64,000 nt of DNA from Aedes albopictus. Its lineage: Eukaryota; Arthropoda; Insecta; Diptera; Culicidae. The stretch's first letter is position 1, and every line of letters begins with the position of its first letter. The DNA lies in contig NC_085137.1 of NCBI RefSeq assembly GCF_035046485.1, positions 132,374,703 through 132,438,702 of the forward strand. Reading direction: 5' to 3'. Below are positions 1 to 9,839 of the stretch, piece by piece. The translations under genes and the position numbers were made by a program. The notes below the pieces were generated by a model, which did no database searches, had not been told where the DNA came from, and was given only the letters and a program-made list of their open reading frames with translations.

Positions 1-169
1 GCCATAAATTCCAAGAATACTACCAGAACAATCTAGCTTAAAATAAATCATTTTATTTCACATTCCGATATTCTGTCTGTTGATTCAGTTTGATTATAAT
101 TGTAATGTAACGCCACATAAATGAAAAATGGAAAGGCAGTAATAAATTGTAAAATGTAAAATCAATGTA

Positions 170-376
170 AAAAAAAAAGACAGTCTTCGACCTTACGGCC
201 TCCACAGACTGAACAGTACAAACATTCGACAACGGACAACACATATAACACCCAGTGGAGAATTTTCCGTTTGACGAAAAGTTTTCCCCGACTGGAGCGG
301 GAATCGAACCCACACTCCGAGGCTTACGAGACACCTAAACGACTGACGCCGCTAACCGCTCGGCCACGAAGCCCAT
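170..376 (-). mobile_element. tRNA-derived SINE, copy 1
   Basis: Read on the minus strand the unit starts with a tRNA-like head (GGCTTCGTGGCCGAGCGG...). The A box TGGCCGAGCGG lies at about 356-366 and the B box GGTTCGATTCCC at about 299-310, the layout of an internal RNA polymerase III promoter. The body after the head is not tRNA. It shares the stretch around CACTGGG.GTT and TTGTCCGTTGTC with the unit at 6527-6727, so the two are one SINE family. The 3' end (low coordinates) runs into a T-rich tract. The A box resembles class II (Leu/Ser) tRNAs. No target duplication was resolved. Confidence 0.75.
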
Positions 377-639
377 AAAACAAAATATTTCGGCTCAGTT
401 ATGCCCATGTGGCGCCCGAGCCTTCCAAATAAACGAATAAGTAAAAAAATGAAAAATGAATGACATAAATTCAGCCACAATATCTTTGGTTTAATTAGTT
501 GGACTTTCATCTAAACTTGATTTAAGTAGAAATAAACTATACCTGACAGATAGCGTAGAATTGGATGGAAAAAAAGGAAACATTGACAAAAAGAAGATTT
601 CAAAGGGAAAAGATTTGTTTTAGTATTGCCATTTTTTTT

Positions 640-740
640 ATTTTCGGGAAATCCCGGGAATTTCAGAAAAATATCCCGGGATTCGGGATTTTTCAGATCC
701 CGGGATATCCCGGGATTTTTGTCCCGGGAAATCCCGGGCA
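640..740. repeat. CCCGGG/ATCCCGGGAT palindrome cluster
   Basis: About 100 bp hold at least six overlapping copies of the palindrome ATCCCGGGAT or close variants, separated by A/T-rich spacers. The stretch is much more GC-rich than its surroundings. Because the unit is its own reverse complement the tract can fold back on itself. Function is unknown. Confidence 0.7.
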
Positions 741-754
741 AGACCCTCTACTCC

Positions 755-1180
755 CGTTCAAAAGTTTGGGGTCACCCCCTCAAAAACATGTCATTTTTTT
801 AGGCCCATATCTCCGCCAATTTGCGTCCGATTTCAAAACCCTAAGTTTCATTCAAAAGATAATAAGTCAAAGAAACTTTGAACATGATTTAAAAGAAACT
901 TTTTCAAAAAATTTTGTATGTAAACTTAACCCAAAGTTGCCAAATTTTCTAAAAAATGAATAAAAACTTACGGCAGTGTCGCTGGAAGTTGGGTCGACCA
1001 AGTTTTAAGATGAGAGCGGTAATATGACCCATTTTCTATTAGCTTTCAACTGCTTTTTACAGAACTTAGCTGAAAAATCTAGAAAAAAAGTTATTAAGTA
1101 AATTAATCCTTGATGTCATCGACCAAAAGTTTGGGGTCACCCCTCAATATGATGTATCGGCCAAAAGTTTTGGGTCACTT
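755..1180. repeat. Dispersed AAAAGTTTGGGGTCACCCC repeat unit
   Basis: The string AAGTTTGGGGTCACCCC occurs near 761 and 1125, with a diverged copy near 1155. It bounds about 370 bp of A/T-rich sequence with no convincing coding potential. This looks like the edge of a dispersed repeat. From about 1180 to 1590 nothing recognisable is seen beyond A/T-rich DNA and a short C run near 1233. Confidence 0.4.
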
Positions 1181-3478
1181 TCGTAAAACATGGAAAAGTG
1201 ATTTGGTGATATCTTCGTCATCTATAGTTCGAGCCCCCCCCCCTGGCCGACAGATTTTTTTTAATTCGAGACGACTCAAAGATTATCAATAATTCAAGAG
1301 TTCCAGAAAAAAAAATACTTAAAAAAAACTATTCTCCAGACTTTTCTAATAATTGAGGTTTTTATCCACAAATATCAAACTTTTTTTCTTGAGAATCACA
1401 GGAAATTTCACCAAGTATTTCTCCAAGAGATCTATTTCAATCTTGTTATGAAATTTAACCAAATAACAAGCTTGGTTGATTGGTTAAATTTTGTGATGTT
1501 TATTTATGGAATACAAAAATAGCATGCCAAGTTTCCGGTAGGGAAAAAGAAGGACTTTGTAGAATTATATGCTGCTATAGAGTGCAGTTATGTGCTACTG
1601 CTACACGAATTTTCACTTGTATTCAATTCAAACAAACGTCATGCTAAGAGAATAATACCTGGGATTTCTTTACAAATTCTTTCAAGGACATCTCCAGAAA
1701 TTCCTTCAGGCATTTATTCAGGAACTTCTCCAAGGATTATTTCAGAAATTCCTCAAGGGACATGTCCAGGAGTTTCTTTTTCGTGAATTCTTCCATGGAC
1801 ATCTTGCAGGGTTCAGATAGTTTTTTTTAGGGTTTGTTCCAAGAAATGATTCAAGAATTCCTCCCACGATTCCTTCAATTTTTTTACAGATACTTCTGCA
1901 TGGATACATCGATGAATTCCTTCGGGAATTGTCCATAGCTTCCTTCATTGGATTGCTCCAGAGAGTTTTTCAAGAATTCCTGTATGGGTTTCACCAGACA
2001 TTCCTCCGGGAATTTCCCCTGGGATATCTTAAGTAGTTCCTTCAGTGATTGTTCCAGTGCTTTTTTCGATGATTCCTCCAGGAATTTCCAGGAGTTCCTT
2101 AAATCATTGTTCAAAACATTCTTTTGGGAGTACATCCAAAGATTCCAACAATAATTCGCCCAAAAATTATTGCAGACATGGATTATTTTTTTCCTACAGA
2201 AATTCTTCCAGGAATTTGTTAAGAAAGCATTCCTGGGATTTCCTAAGGAATTCATCACGGGGTTTGCTTCCTGGATTCCTCCAGGTTTTCCTTCAAGCAT
2301 TCCTCCAAGGATTCACTCGGGAATATCTTCTGTGTTCCGTTCAGAAACAACTCCAGGAATTATTTAAAAAATCCTCCAAGGGTTTCCCCAGGAAAACTTT
2401 TTAGAATTCCTTCAGGAGTTTTTCTTGGAATTCTTTCAGGAACTACTGCAAAAAATAATACAATTCTTCTTCCAGAAACTGTTTAGGAATTCCCCAGGAT
2501 TTCTCCTGGGGTTTCTTCAGGAACTGCTACAGGGATTCCCCAAGGAGTTCTTCCACGAACTCTCTTTGAATTCCTTCAGGATTTCTCCAAGGATTCCATC
2601 TGCAATTTCTTCAGAAATTTTTACTGGGATTTCTCCATGAATTTCTTCAGAGGTTCCTCTAAGAATTATTCAGGAATTCTCTGGGAATTGTTGCATTGAT
2701 TCCTCTAAAAATTCATCCAAGGATTAATTCAGAAATGCGTATAGAGATTTCTCCAGAAATTCCTCCAGGAGTTCCTTCTAGAGATTCCTCCCGGAGTATT
2801 TCTAGAGATTCCTCCGTTAATCTCTACGGGTATTCTTCTAGGGTATCCTCCAGGGATTCCACCAAGAATTTCTGCAGGGCTTAACTCGGGACTTCCTTTT
2901 GTGATTCTTTCTGGAATAACTTATTTCAAACATCCTCCAAAGATTCTCCCACGAACTCTTTTTAGGGTTCCTCCAGCAATGCCTCTTTGTATTTTTAAGG
3001 AACTTTTCTAGGAATTGATTCAGTACTTCCTCCAGGAACTGCTTTGAGATTCCCTTAGTAATTCCTCTTGAAATTTCTTCCGGGTTTCCTTCTGGAGTTT
3101 CTTCAGAAACTCTTCTAAGGATTCCTCCCGAATTTGTTCAAGATCTTCATCTGCGATTTCCTAAGGAATTATTTCTGGTATTCCTATACGAATTCCCTAA
3201 GAGATTCATTCACGAATTTCTTCAGGATTTCCTCTAGGAATTACTCCAGGAAATCTTTCTGAGATTCCTTCAGAAATTCTTCCAGGATTTTTTCTAGGAA
3301 TACCTTCTGGAATTTTTCCAGCAATTCCACCAAGAAATCTTCCAGTATCCCCTCCAGGAATTGCTACAGGCATTCCTCCAGGACTTGCACTAAAAACTCA
3401 TCCAGAAACCTTTTTAGTGATTTTTCCAGGGATTTCTTCAGAAGTTCTGGTTACGAATATCGACTGACTTAAGTGCTT

Positions 3479-3551
3479 GATTTCTTGGGTTTTCGGCTTG
3501 CAGTCTGAAAATTTTTTTTTTTCAGACTGCAAGCCGAAAACCCAAGAAATC
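3479..3551. repeat. Perfect 33-bp-arm hairpin inside minisatellite A
   Basis: Arms 3479-3511 and 3519-3551 are perfect inverted copies separated by a 7-base T loop. The arm (starting GATTTCTTGGGTTTTCGG) is unrelated to the minisatellite unit. The flanks on both sides are ordinary minisatellite (CTTCAGAAGTTC). It looks like a small foldback insertion or a palindromic duplication. Confidence 0.85.
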
Positions 3552-6526
3552 TTCAGAAGTTCGTTCGAGGATTTTTCCAGGAATTCCTCCACAGATTTCT
3601 CTAGAAATCCCTCAGGGAATCTCTCGGGCGATTTTTTCAGAAATTTCTTTCAGCGCCCCTCTAGAGATTCCCCCAGAAATTCATCCATAAATTGTTGAAG
3701 GAATGCCTACAGAGATTCCTCCTAGAATTCCTTCAAGGATTCCGCCAGCAATTCCCAAAGGGGAACCTCCAGCAATTCCTCCAGGAATTTATTTAGGAAT
3801 TTCTCCAAGAACTATTCCAGGAAATTCTCCAGGAATTACACCAAGAATTTCTTAGGAATATCTCCAGCAATTTCTCTTGGAATTGATCCAGGAATTGCTC
3901 CTGGACATCCCTCAGAAGTTATGTCAACAATTTCTCCTGGAATTTTTCCAGAAATTCTTCTGGAGAATTTTTCAGAAATTCTTCCAGGAAATTCTCCAGG
4001 AATACCCTCTGGAATTTTTCAGGGATTCCTCCAGGAAATCCTCCGAAGATTCCTCCAGGAAATCCTACAGAAGTTCCTCTAAAGATTCTTCTTGGAAATT
4101 CTCTAGGGATTTCTTCATGAATTCTTCCAAAAAATTCCTGGCGGAAGGCCATCAGTTTTTTTTGTATAAACGTGTATTTTAACTTAAATGCTAATTCAAC
4201 ACTTAATACCATCAGTATTTTTTCAGGGATTCCCCCAGGGATTTATTTTACAAACTTCTTCTAGGATTCCTCCAAGGATTTCTTCAGGAATTCCTTCGAG
4301 GATTTATGCAAGAATTCATCCAAAAGTTTCGCTAGATTCCTCCAGGATTTTCTCAAGGGATTTTTTTCAGAAATATAAAAATAATAGAATAGAAATAGAA
4401 ATTTTCCAGATTTTTTCTAGAAATTCATCCAGTAATTCTTCCAAGAATTCTTCTACAGATTCCTCCAGAAATTCCCAAAGGAATACCTCTAGGAATTTCC
4501 CCAGGCATTCCTCCAGGATTTTATCCAGGAATTTCTCCAGGAACTTCTCTAGGAATTACCCCAGGATTTTCTACATGAATTCCCCCAGGAATTTTTCCAG
4601 GAATTTCTCCAGGAATTGCTCCTGGACATCTTGCAGAAATTATGTCAGCAATTCCTCTAGGTATTTCTCCAGGAATTTCTCCCGAGATTCCATCAGGAGT
4701 TGCTTAAGGGATTCCTCCAGAGATTTCTCCATGGAATCTCTTCAGAAAATTCTTTGAAGATTTCACCAGGAAATCCTGCAGAAGTTTCTCCAAGGATTCT
4801 TCCAGAAAATCCCCTAGGGATTCATTCAGAAATTCTTCAAGAATATTCTCCAGGAATACCTTCTGGAATTTTTCAGGGATTCCTCCAGGAATTACACCAG
4901 GAATTAATCAAAGAAATCCATAATAAATTATGTCAACAATTCATCCAAGAGTTACTCCAGGAAATCCTTCAGGGATTCCTTCAGAAATTCATCCAGGATT
5001 TTTTCTAGGACCTTCTGGAATTTTTCCAGTAATTCCACCAAGAAATCTTCCAGTTTTCCCTCCAGGAAACGCTACAGATATTTCTCTAGGAATTCCGCTA
5101 AACTTTTTCAGGAACTTTTTCAGGGATTTTTCCAGGGATTTCTCCAGGAATTCCTCCAGAGATTTCTCTTGAAATCCCGCCGGGAATTTCTCAGGGGATT
5201 TTTTTCAGAAATTTCTCCCAGAGCTCCTCTAAAGATTCCCCAGGAATTCATCCAGAAGTTGTTGAAGGAATTCCTCCAGAGATTCCTTCAAGGATTCCGC
5301 CAGCAATTCCCAAAGGAGAACCTCCAACAATTTCTTCAGGCATTCCTCCAGGATTTTATCCAGGAATTTCTCCAAGAACTATTCCAGGAAATTCTTCAGA
5401 AATTACCCCAAGAATTTCTTAAGGAATATCTCCAGCAATTTCTCTAGGAATTGCTTCAGGAATTGCTCCTGGACGTCCTTCAGAAATTATGTCAACAATT
5501 TCTCCAGAAATTCTTCTGGAGATGTTTTCAGAAATTCTTCCAGGAAATTCTCCAGGAATACCCTCTGGAATTTTTCAGGGATTCCTCCAGGAAATCCTCC
5601 GAAGATTCCTCCAGGATATCCTCCAGAAGGATTCTTCCTGGAAATCCTCTAGTGATTTCTTCATAAATTCTTCCAGGAAATTCCTGGAGGAATACCATCT
5701 GTAATTTTTCAGGGATTTCCCCAGGGACTTCTTTACAAACTTCTTCTAGGATTCCCCCAGAGATTCCTTCAAGAATTTATCCAAGAATTCATCCAGAAAT
5801 TCCGGTAGAAATTCCTCCAGGATTTTATCAAAGGGATTTTTTCAGAAATAGAAAAATAATAGAATAGAAATAGTAATCTCCCAGAGTTTCTCTAGAAACT
5901 CATCCAGTAATTCTTCCAAGAATTTCTCTTAGAGATTCCTCTAGAAATTTTCAAAGGAATACCTCTAGTAATTCCTCCAGCTCTTCCTCCAGGATTTTAT
6001 CCAGGAATTTCTCCAGGAATAACCCCAGTAATTTCATCAGGAACTCCCCCAGGAATTTCTCCAGGAATTGCTCCTGGACATCTTTCAGAAATTATGTCAG
6101 CAATTCCTCTAGGTATTTCTTCAGGAATTTCACCCAAGACTTCATCATGAATTGCTTAAGGGATTCCTCCAGAGAATATTCTCCAGGAATTTCTCCAGGA
6201 ATTTTTCAGGGATTCCTCCAGGTATTCCACAAGGGATTCCTCCAGAGGTTCCTCGAGGGATTTCTTCACAAATTTATTCGAGGATAACCCCAGGGATTCT
6301 TTCAGGAATTCCTTCGAGGATTTCTCCAGGAACTGCAATAGCAATTCCGCTAGAAATTCCTCCAGGAATCTCTCAAGGGGTTCTTTCAGAAATTAAAAAA
6401 TAACAGAAATCTCTCAGAATTCTTCTGGAGATTCCTCTAGATATTCATCCAGTAAAACTTTCAAGAATTCCTCTAGAGATTCCTCCAGAAATTTCCACTG
6501 GAATACCACTAGGAACTCCTCCATTT

Positions 6527-6727
6527 AAAGACACGGACACGTTTAGTACTTCCAGTGAGCTATTCGCTCTTTGAAGGAAGCACAACACTAGACAACGGAC
6601 AAGCATGCAACGCCCAGTGGCACAGCCGAAAACATTTCCTGACAGCTGCGGCGGGAATCGAACCCGCGCTCCTAGCACGATGCGACTAAATGTTTGGTGA
6701 CACCAGCCGCACGACCACAAAGCCACA
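6527..6727 (-). mobile_element. tRNA-derived SINE, copy 2, inserted in minisatellite A
   Basis: The minus strand begins GTGGCTTTGTGGTCGTGCGG. The A-box-like TGGTCGTGCGG is at about 6707-6717 and the B box GGTTCGATTCCC at about 6652-6663. The body shares CACTGGGCGTT and TTGTCCGTTGTC with the SINE at 170-376. It sits cleanly between minisatellite units and therefore postdates that array. Confidence 0.75.
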
Positions 6728-7429
6728 TTCCTCCGGGATGTTATCTAGGAATTTCCCCAGGAAATTTCTTCAGGAATACCTCCAGGATTCCTCCAGAAAT
6801 TACTTCAGGGATTTCTCCACGAATTTTTCGAAGGATATTCCCAGAGATTCCAGCAGGGAATCATCCAGAAATTCCTCCAAGGGTTCTTTGAGGAAATCCT
6901 CCTGGAATTCCTCAAGGGTTTTTTTTTCAGAAATTTCTCCAGCAATTCCTCCCAGAATTCCTCTTGAGATTTCTTCAGGAATTTCTCCCGGAATTATCCT
7001 AGGGATTCCAAGAATTCACCCAAAAACTTGCTCAAGGAAATTCTCCAGGAATTCCTACTGGGTCTAATCCAAGAATTCCTCCAGGAATTACGCCAGGAAT
7101 TTGCTCAGAAGTTTCTACAGGCATTCCTCCAAGGATTCCTTAACAAATTTCTCTAAGATTTCCACTAGGATTTTTTAAAGAGATTTCTTATGAAATTTTA
7201 CTAGGGATTCCGTCCAGAATTCCTCCAGGAATTTCTCCAGAGTTTTCTCCAAGGAATCCTCCAAAAAATTATCTAGGATTTTCTCATGAGATCTCTTCAG
7301 AAATTTCACTAGGTATTCCACCCATAATTTATCCAGGAATTCGTACAGGTTTATTTTCTGAATTTTTTACAGGAATCCCTACTGGAATTCAAAAATTTCT
7401 GGAGGAATTTTTTTCAGCAAACAGTATTG

Positions 7430-7743
7430 GAAGATAAATGGACGCATACAGGAACCAGGAAATTCTAGGTTTATCCTCAAAAGAGTTCAGCTATAATTTC
7501 TGGTGAATGTTTTGTAGACATTGACATAAAAAAATCAGAGCAAAATAATGCACGAGTAAATAAAAAGCCTTAATCTTCCAGAAATTGGTCACCGCTACCA
7601 GCATCACGTTGATTTGTGTAGATCAGGCGAGCTTTTTTGAACGTATTGTACAAAATACAAGGGTTAAACAAAGCTTTTAGAATATAATGTTATTATATTC
7701 AATTTCATCGTGTTGCGTTTAGTTACAAAAGCTAGTAGGTACA
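7430..7743. other. Unassigned spacer between minisatellite and errantivirus
   Basis: A/T-rich DNA with no supported gene. Its last bases GTACA (7739-7743) form the left target duplication of the errantivirus. Confidence 0.5.
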
Positions 7744-8170
7744 AGCTTTGCGAGACTTCGCCGAGACTTATAAAAAAAACATTTATTCAAAAACACTAAA
7801 CCTAGATTCTACAATTCACACTTAAAACTAAAGTCATTTCACTGTGCCCTAGCCTTTTTATCACTTCGTATACCTAGCGTCAGCGTTTGCCATCCGGTCC
7901 GTTGGTGCGTCGTCGGTCACGTTGTCTCCGTTTCGATTCTGCTGCGTTGACGATTGCGTATCGATCGGTGTCACTGCCGGTCGATCAGCCAAAATCCAAC
8001 CTGTTGGTTGTTGCTAAGCGGTGCATGCCTATGATGATGAATGTGTGGCACCGCCTGGGTTGTACGATCGGTGCGGGTTGTTTATGTTGATGGACGAGGA
8101 GCGCCGCCTGGGTGTAAGGGGCGGTGCGGTAGCCTATGTTGGTGGAAGTGGGCGCCGTCCGGGTGTAACG
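7744..8170 (-). repeat. Errantivirus 3' LTR
   Basis: 427 bp, matching 14856-15282 almost base for base. On the element's own strand it follows the purine tract. Short open frames inside it are identical in both copies and are part of the LTR, not genes. Confidence 0.92.
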
Positions 8171-8184
8171 TCTCCCCCCTTAGA
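8171..8184 (-). other. Polypurine tract of the errantivirus
   Basis: On the minus strand the 3' LTR is directly preceded by TAAGGGGGGAGA, the expected plus-strand primer site of an LTR retroelement. It lies just beyond the env stop codon. Confidence 0.75.
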
Positions 8185-8185
8185 T

Positions 8186-9805
8186 TCAAGCGTCCTCGGT
8201 TGAAGTTTTCGGCATGCCGATCCTTGGAATTGGGATGAATTTCTGGTTCGCCTTCTCGGGTTTGCTTTCGGTTGGCCAGATGTCCTCGTGGATGTCCTTT
8301 GTTTGTATCACTGTGCGAAGCTCCGGTAAAGTTCCCAAAGCTTTATCTTCCATTCTCGATGTTGCTTTCTTGTAGAAGAAAAATAATGTAAAGAAACAAA
8401 GAATGGTTAATGCGAGGAGTGATCCTCCTCCGATGGTTAGCCGTCGCTTGAAGTTGTCCAGAGAAAGTTGAACTTCGTTAAGATCTTCGAGATTTTGAAA
8501 CTGTAATCTATCATCTTCGGTGTCAATCTCTGATAAGTTTCCGTTTTGGAGAGGTTTGCTGTATATTGGGATGAGGTACTCTTTCTGGTGAGTTACGTCA
8601 GGTTTTCCGTTGAATGTTAAGTTACGAATTTTGATGGTACAATTCGTGGTTTCAATTATTATAGCCTCTCTTACCATTCTGGAGTTTCCGCAGGAGTCCT
8701 TTATTTCTACGTTTTCGGTAGGGTCGATTAAAATGACTCCTTGAGTGATTTCCTTGACTGTTGTTGTTTGCTTTGTCTTCATCATTTTGCATGTGGGTGT
8801 TTGTTGTGTCAGTATGTTGTAAATGCAATCGTCCTCGATCAAGTTGCTGTTGTCGCAGATGTTGCATCTAGATTGTTGATAGTAGACTGTATTCCCGTGT
8901 TTTGCGACCAAATTGATATACGTGTCGATACGCGTATTGTTAACTCTCAGGGTGTGGAGTTCTAGGAGATCGAACGCTCTTGGGTCCAGGATTGGGGTTT
9001 TCACTAGTAGTGTTGCTTGGGTTTTGCTGATGCCAACGCTCGCTGAGGTATACTGAAATAGCTCATCCAAATAATAAAGATTCAAGTTTTGCCTCCTAAG
9101 TTTATCAAATAAAAACTGCTTTTCTTCTAAAGAGAGAATGTTTTTGTTTATAAGGCCCAATCTTGCAAATTCGATCTGTTCTTCGATATCTTCTAGTATG
9201 TGAATTATTTTATCAACGTTCCAAATGAGGTTGATGAATTCTAAATCTGCTTTCAAATCTTCTACCGTGTTATACTGTTTAGAAATCCTTGAGCTGATCA
9301 TATTTAATGAATTCGAAATGTTATTAAGTTTATTGGCGAAAAGTTCGTTGATACGGATTTGTTTCAGTTGGTTGGTTACAAGCTTATTTCCTTGCGTTTT
9401 TAGTATTCCTAAGCTACGGTGCAAGATCTCAAGGTCATTATTATCTGGGTTACCCGCGATGAATTTTATTGCTGTGCCTAATGCGTCTACTAGACCTCTT
9501 TTTGTTCGGTGTGGTATAAGGCTATAAAGTTTATCTTTAGCAATTTTGATTTTATCCCAAAGTGTTTGTTCTAGGTGTTCTATCGTCCTAAATGATGTGA
9601 TAATATTCTCTATGTTTTGTAGATGGGCTTCCAAGGATGTGAGATTAATCGTGTGCAGTGTCCGTTCGTATCCGATTTGGACTTTTACTGTTTGTAATTT
9701 AAATGCTACCAATCCATTGCTGTTTGGTATTTCTTTGTAGTTGGTGGCGATTACTGTTTTGATGATGATTAATCTGTAAGAAAGATGATTTGATTTATAT
9801 GGCAT
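8186..9805 (-). CDS. env: Errantivirus envelope glycoprotein (F-like class)
   Basis: 539 residues. In errantiviruses this protein is a membrane fusion glycoprotein related to baculovirus F proteins. Visible here: a furin-type site RTKR at residues 100-103, followed directly by a fusion-peptide-like GLVDALGTAIKFIAGN; a cysteine cluster around CNICDN in the second half; several N-glycosylation sequons; one strong membrane segment at about 457-477 followed by KK; and a cytoplasmic tail of about 60 residues. The N-terminal hydrophobic stretch (about 10-20) is short for a signal peptide, so the true start may come from splicing. The ATG lies 34 bp after the pol stop, consistent with a spliced subgenomic mRNA as known for gypsy. 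No internal stop is seen. Confidence 0.9.
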   Translation of the reverse strand: MPYKSNHLSYRLIIIKTVIATNYKEIPNSNGLVAFKLQTVKVQIGYERTLHTINLTSLEAHLQNIENIITSFRTIEHLEQTLWDKIKIAKDKLYSLIPHRTKRGLVDALGTAIKFIAGNPDNNDLEILHRSLGILKTQGNKLVTNQLKQIRINELFANKLNNISNSLNMISSRISKQYNTVEDLKADLEFINLIWNVDKIIHILEDIEEQIEFARLGLINKNILSLEEKQFLFDKLRRQNLNLYYLDELFQYTSASVGISKTQATLLVKTPILDPRAFDLLELHTLRVNNTRIDTYINLVAKHGNTVYYQQSRCNICDNSNLIEDDCIYNILTQQTPTCKMMKTKQTTTVKEITQGVILIDPTENVEIKDSCGNSRMVREAIIIETTNCTIKIRNLTFNGKPDVTHQKEYLIPIYSKPLQNGNLSEIDTEDDRLQFQNLEDLNEVQLSLDNFKRRLTIGGGSLLALTILCFFTLFFFYKKATSRMEDKALGTLPELRTVIQTKDIHEDIWPTESKPEKANQKFIPIPRIGMPKTSTEDA

Positions 9806-9839
9806 TATTATTATTATTATTAATGTTTAGCGTTTTGTT

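Larger units (their letters stand above)
1640..7420. repeat. Minisatellite A, block 1 (12-bp unit, consensus AGGAATTCCTCC)
   Basis: About 5.8 kb of degenerate tandem array with a 12-bp period and consensus near AGGAATTCCTCC. Because 12 is a multiple of 3, open frames appear in many registers with four-residue periods (RNSS, GIPP, EFLQ on the plus strand; FLEE, GGIP on the minus strand). They are artefacts of the period, not genes. Larger units are visible: 3750-4180 resembles 5290-5720, and the interruption AATAATAGAATAGAAATAG recurs at about 4380 and 5855. This gives a higher-order period near 1.5 kb. A SINE (6527-6727) and a hairpin (3479-3551) interrupt the array. GAATTC is greatly over-represented. 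Confidence 0.9.

Noticed and set aside
281..376. Functional tRNA gene
   Set aside because: The tRNA-like head lacks a convincing full cloverleaf and is joined to a SINE body shared with 6527-6727.
4188..4757. Long plus-strand open frame (about 189 codons, Ser/Arg/Asn-rich)
   Set aside because: Four-residue periodicity follows from the 12-bp minisatellite; other frames are open too, so it is not a gene.
1640..7420. CRISPR-like array
   Set aside because: The repeat has no unique spacers, the unit is degenerate and the DNA is clearly eukaryotic.
7887..8090. Small open frame repeated at 14999-15202
   Set aside because: It lies in the errantivirus LTRs and is identical only because the LTRs are.
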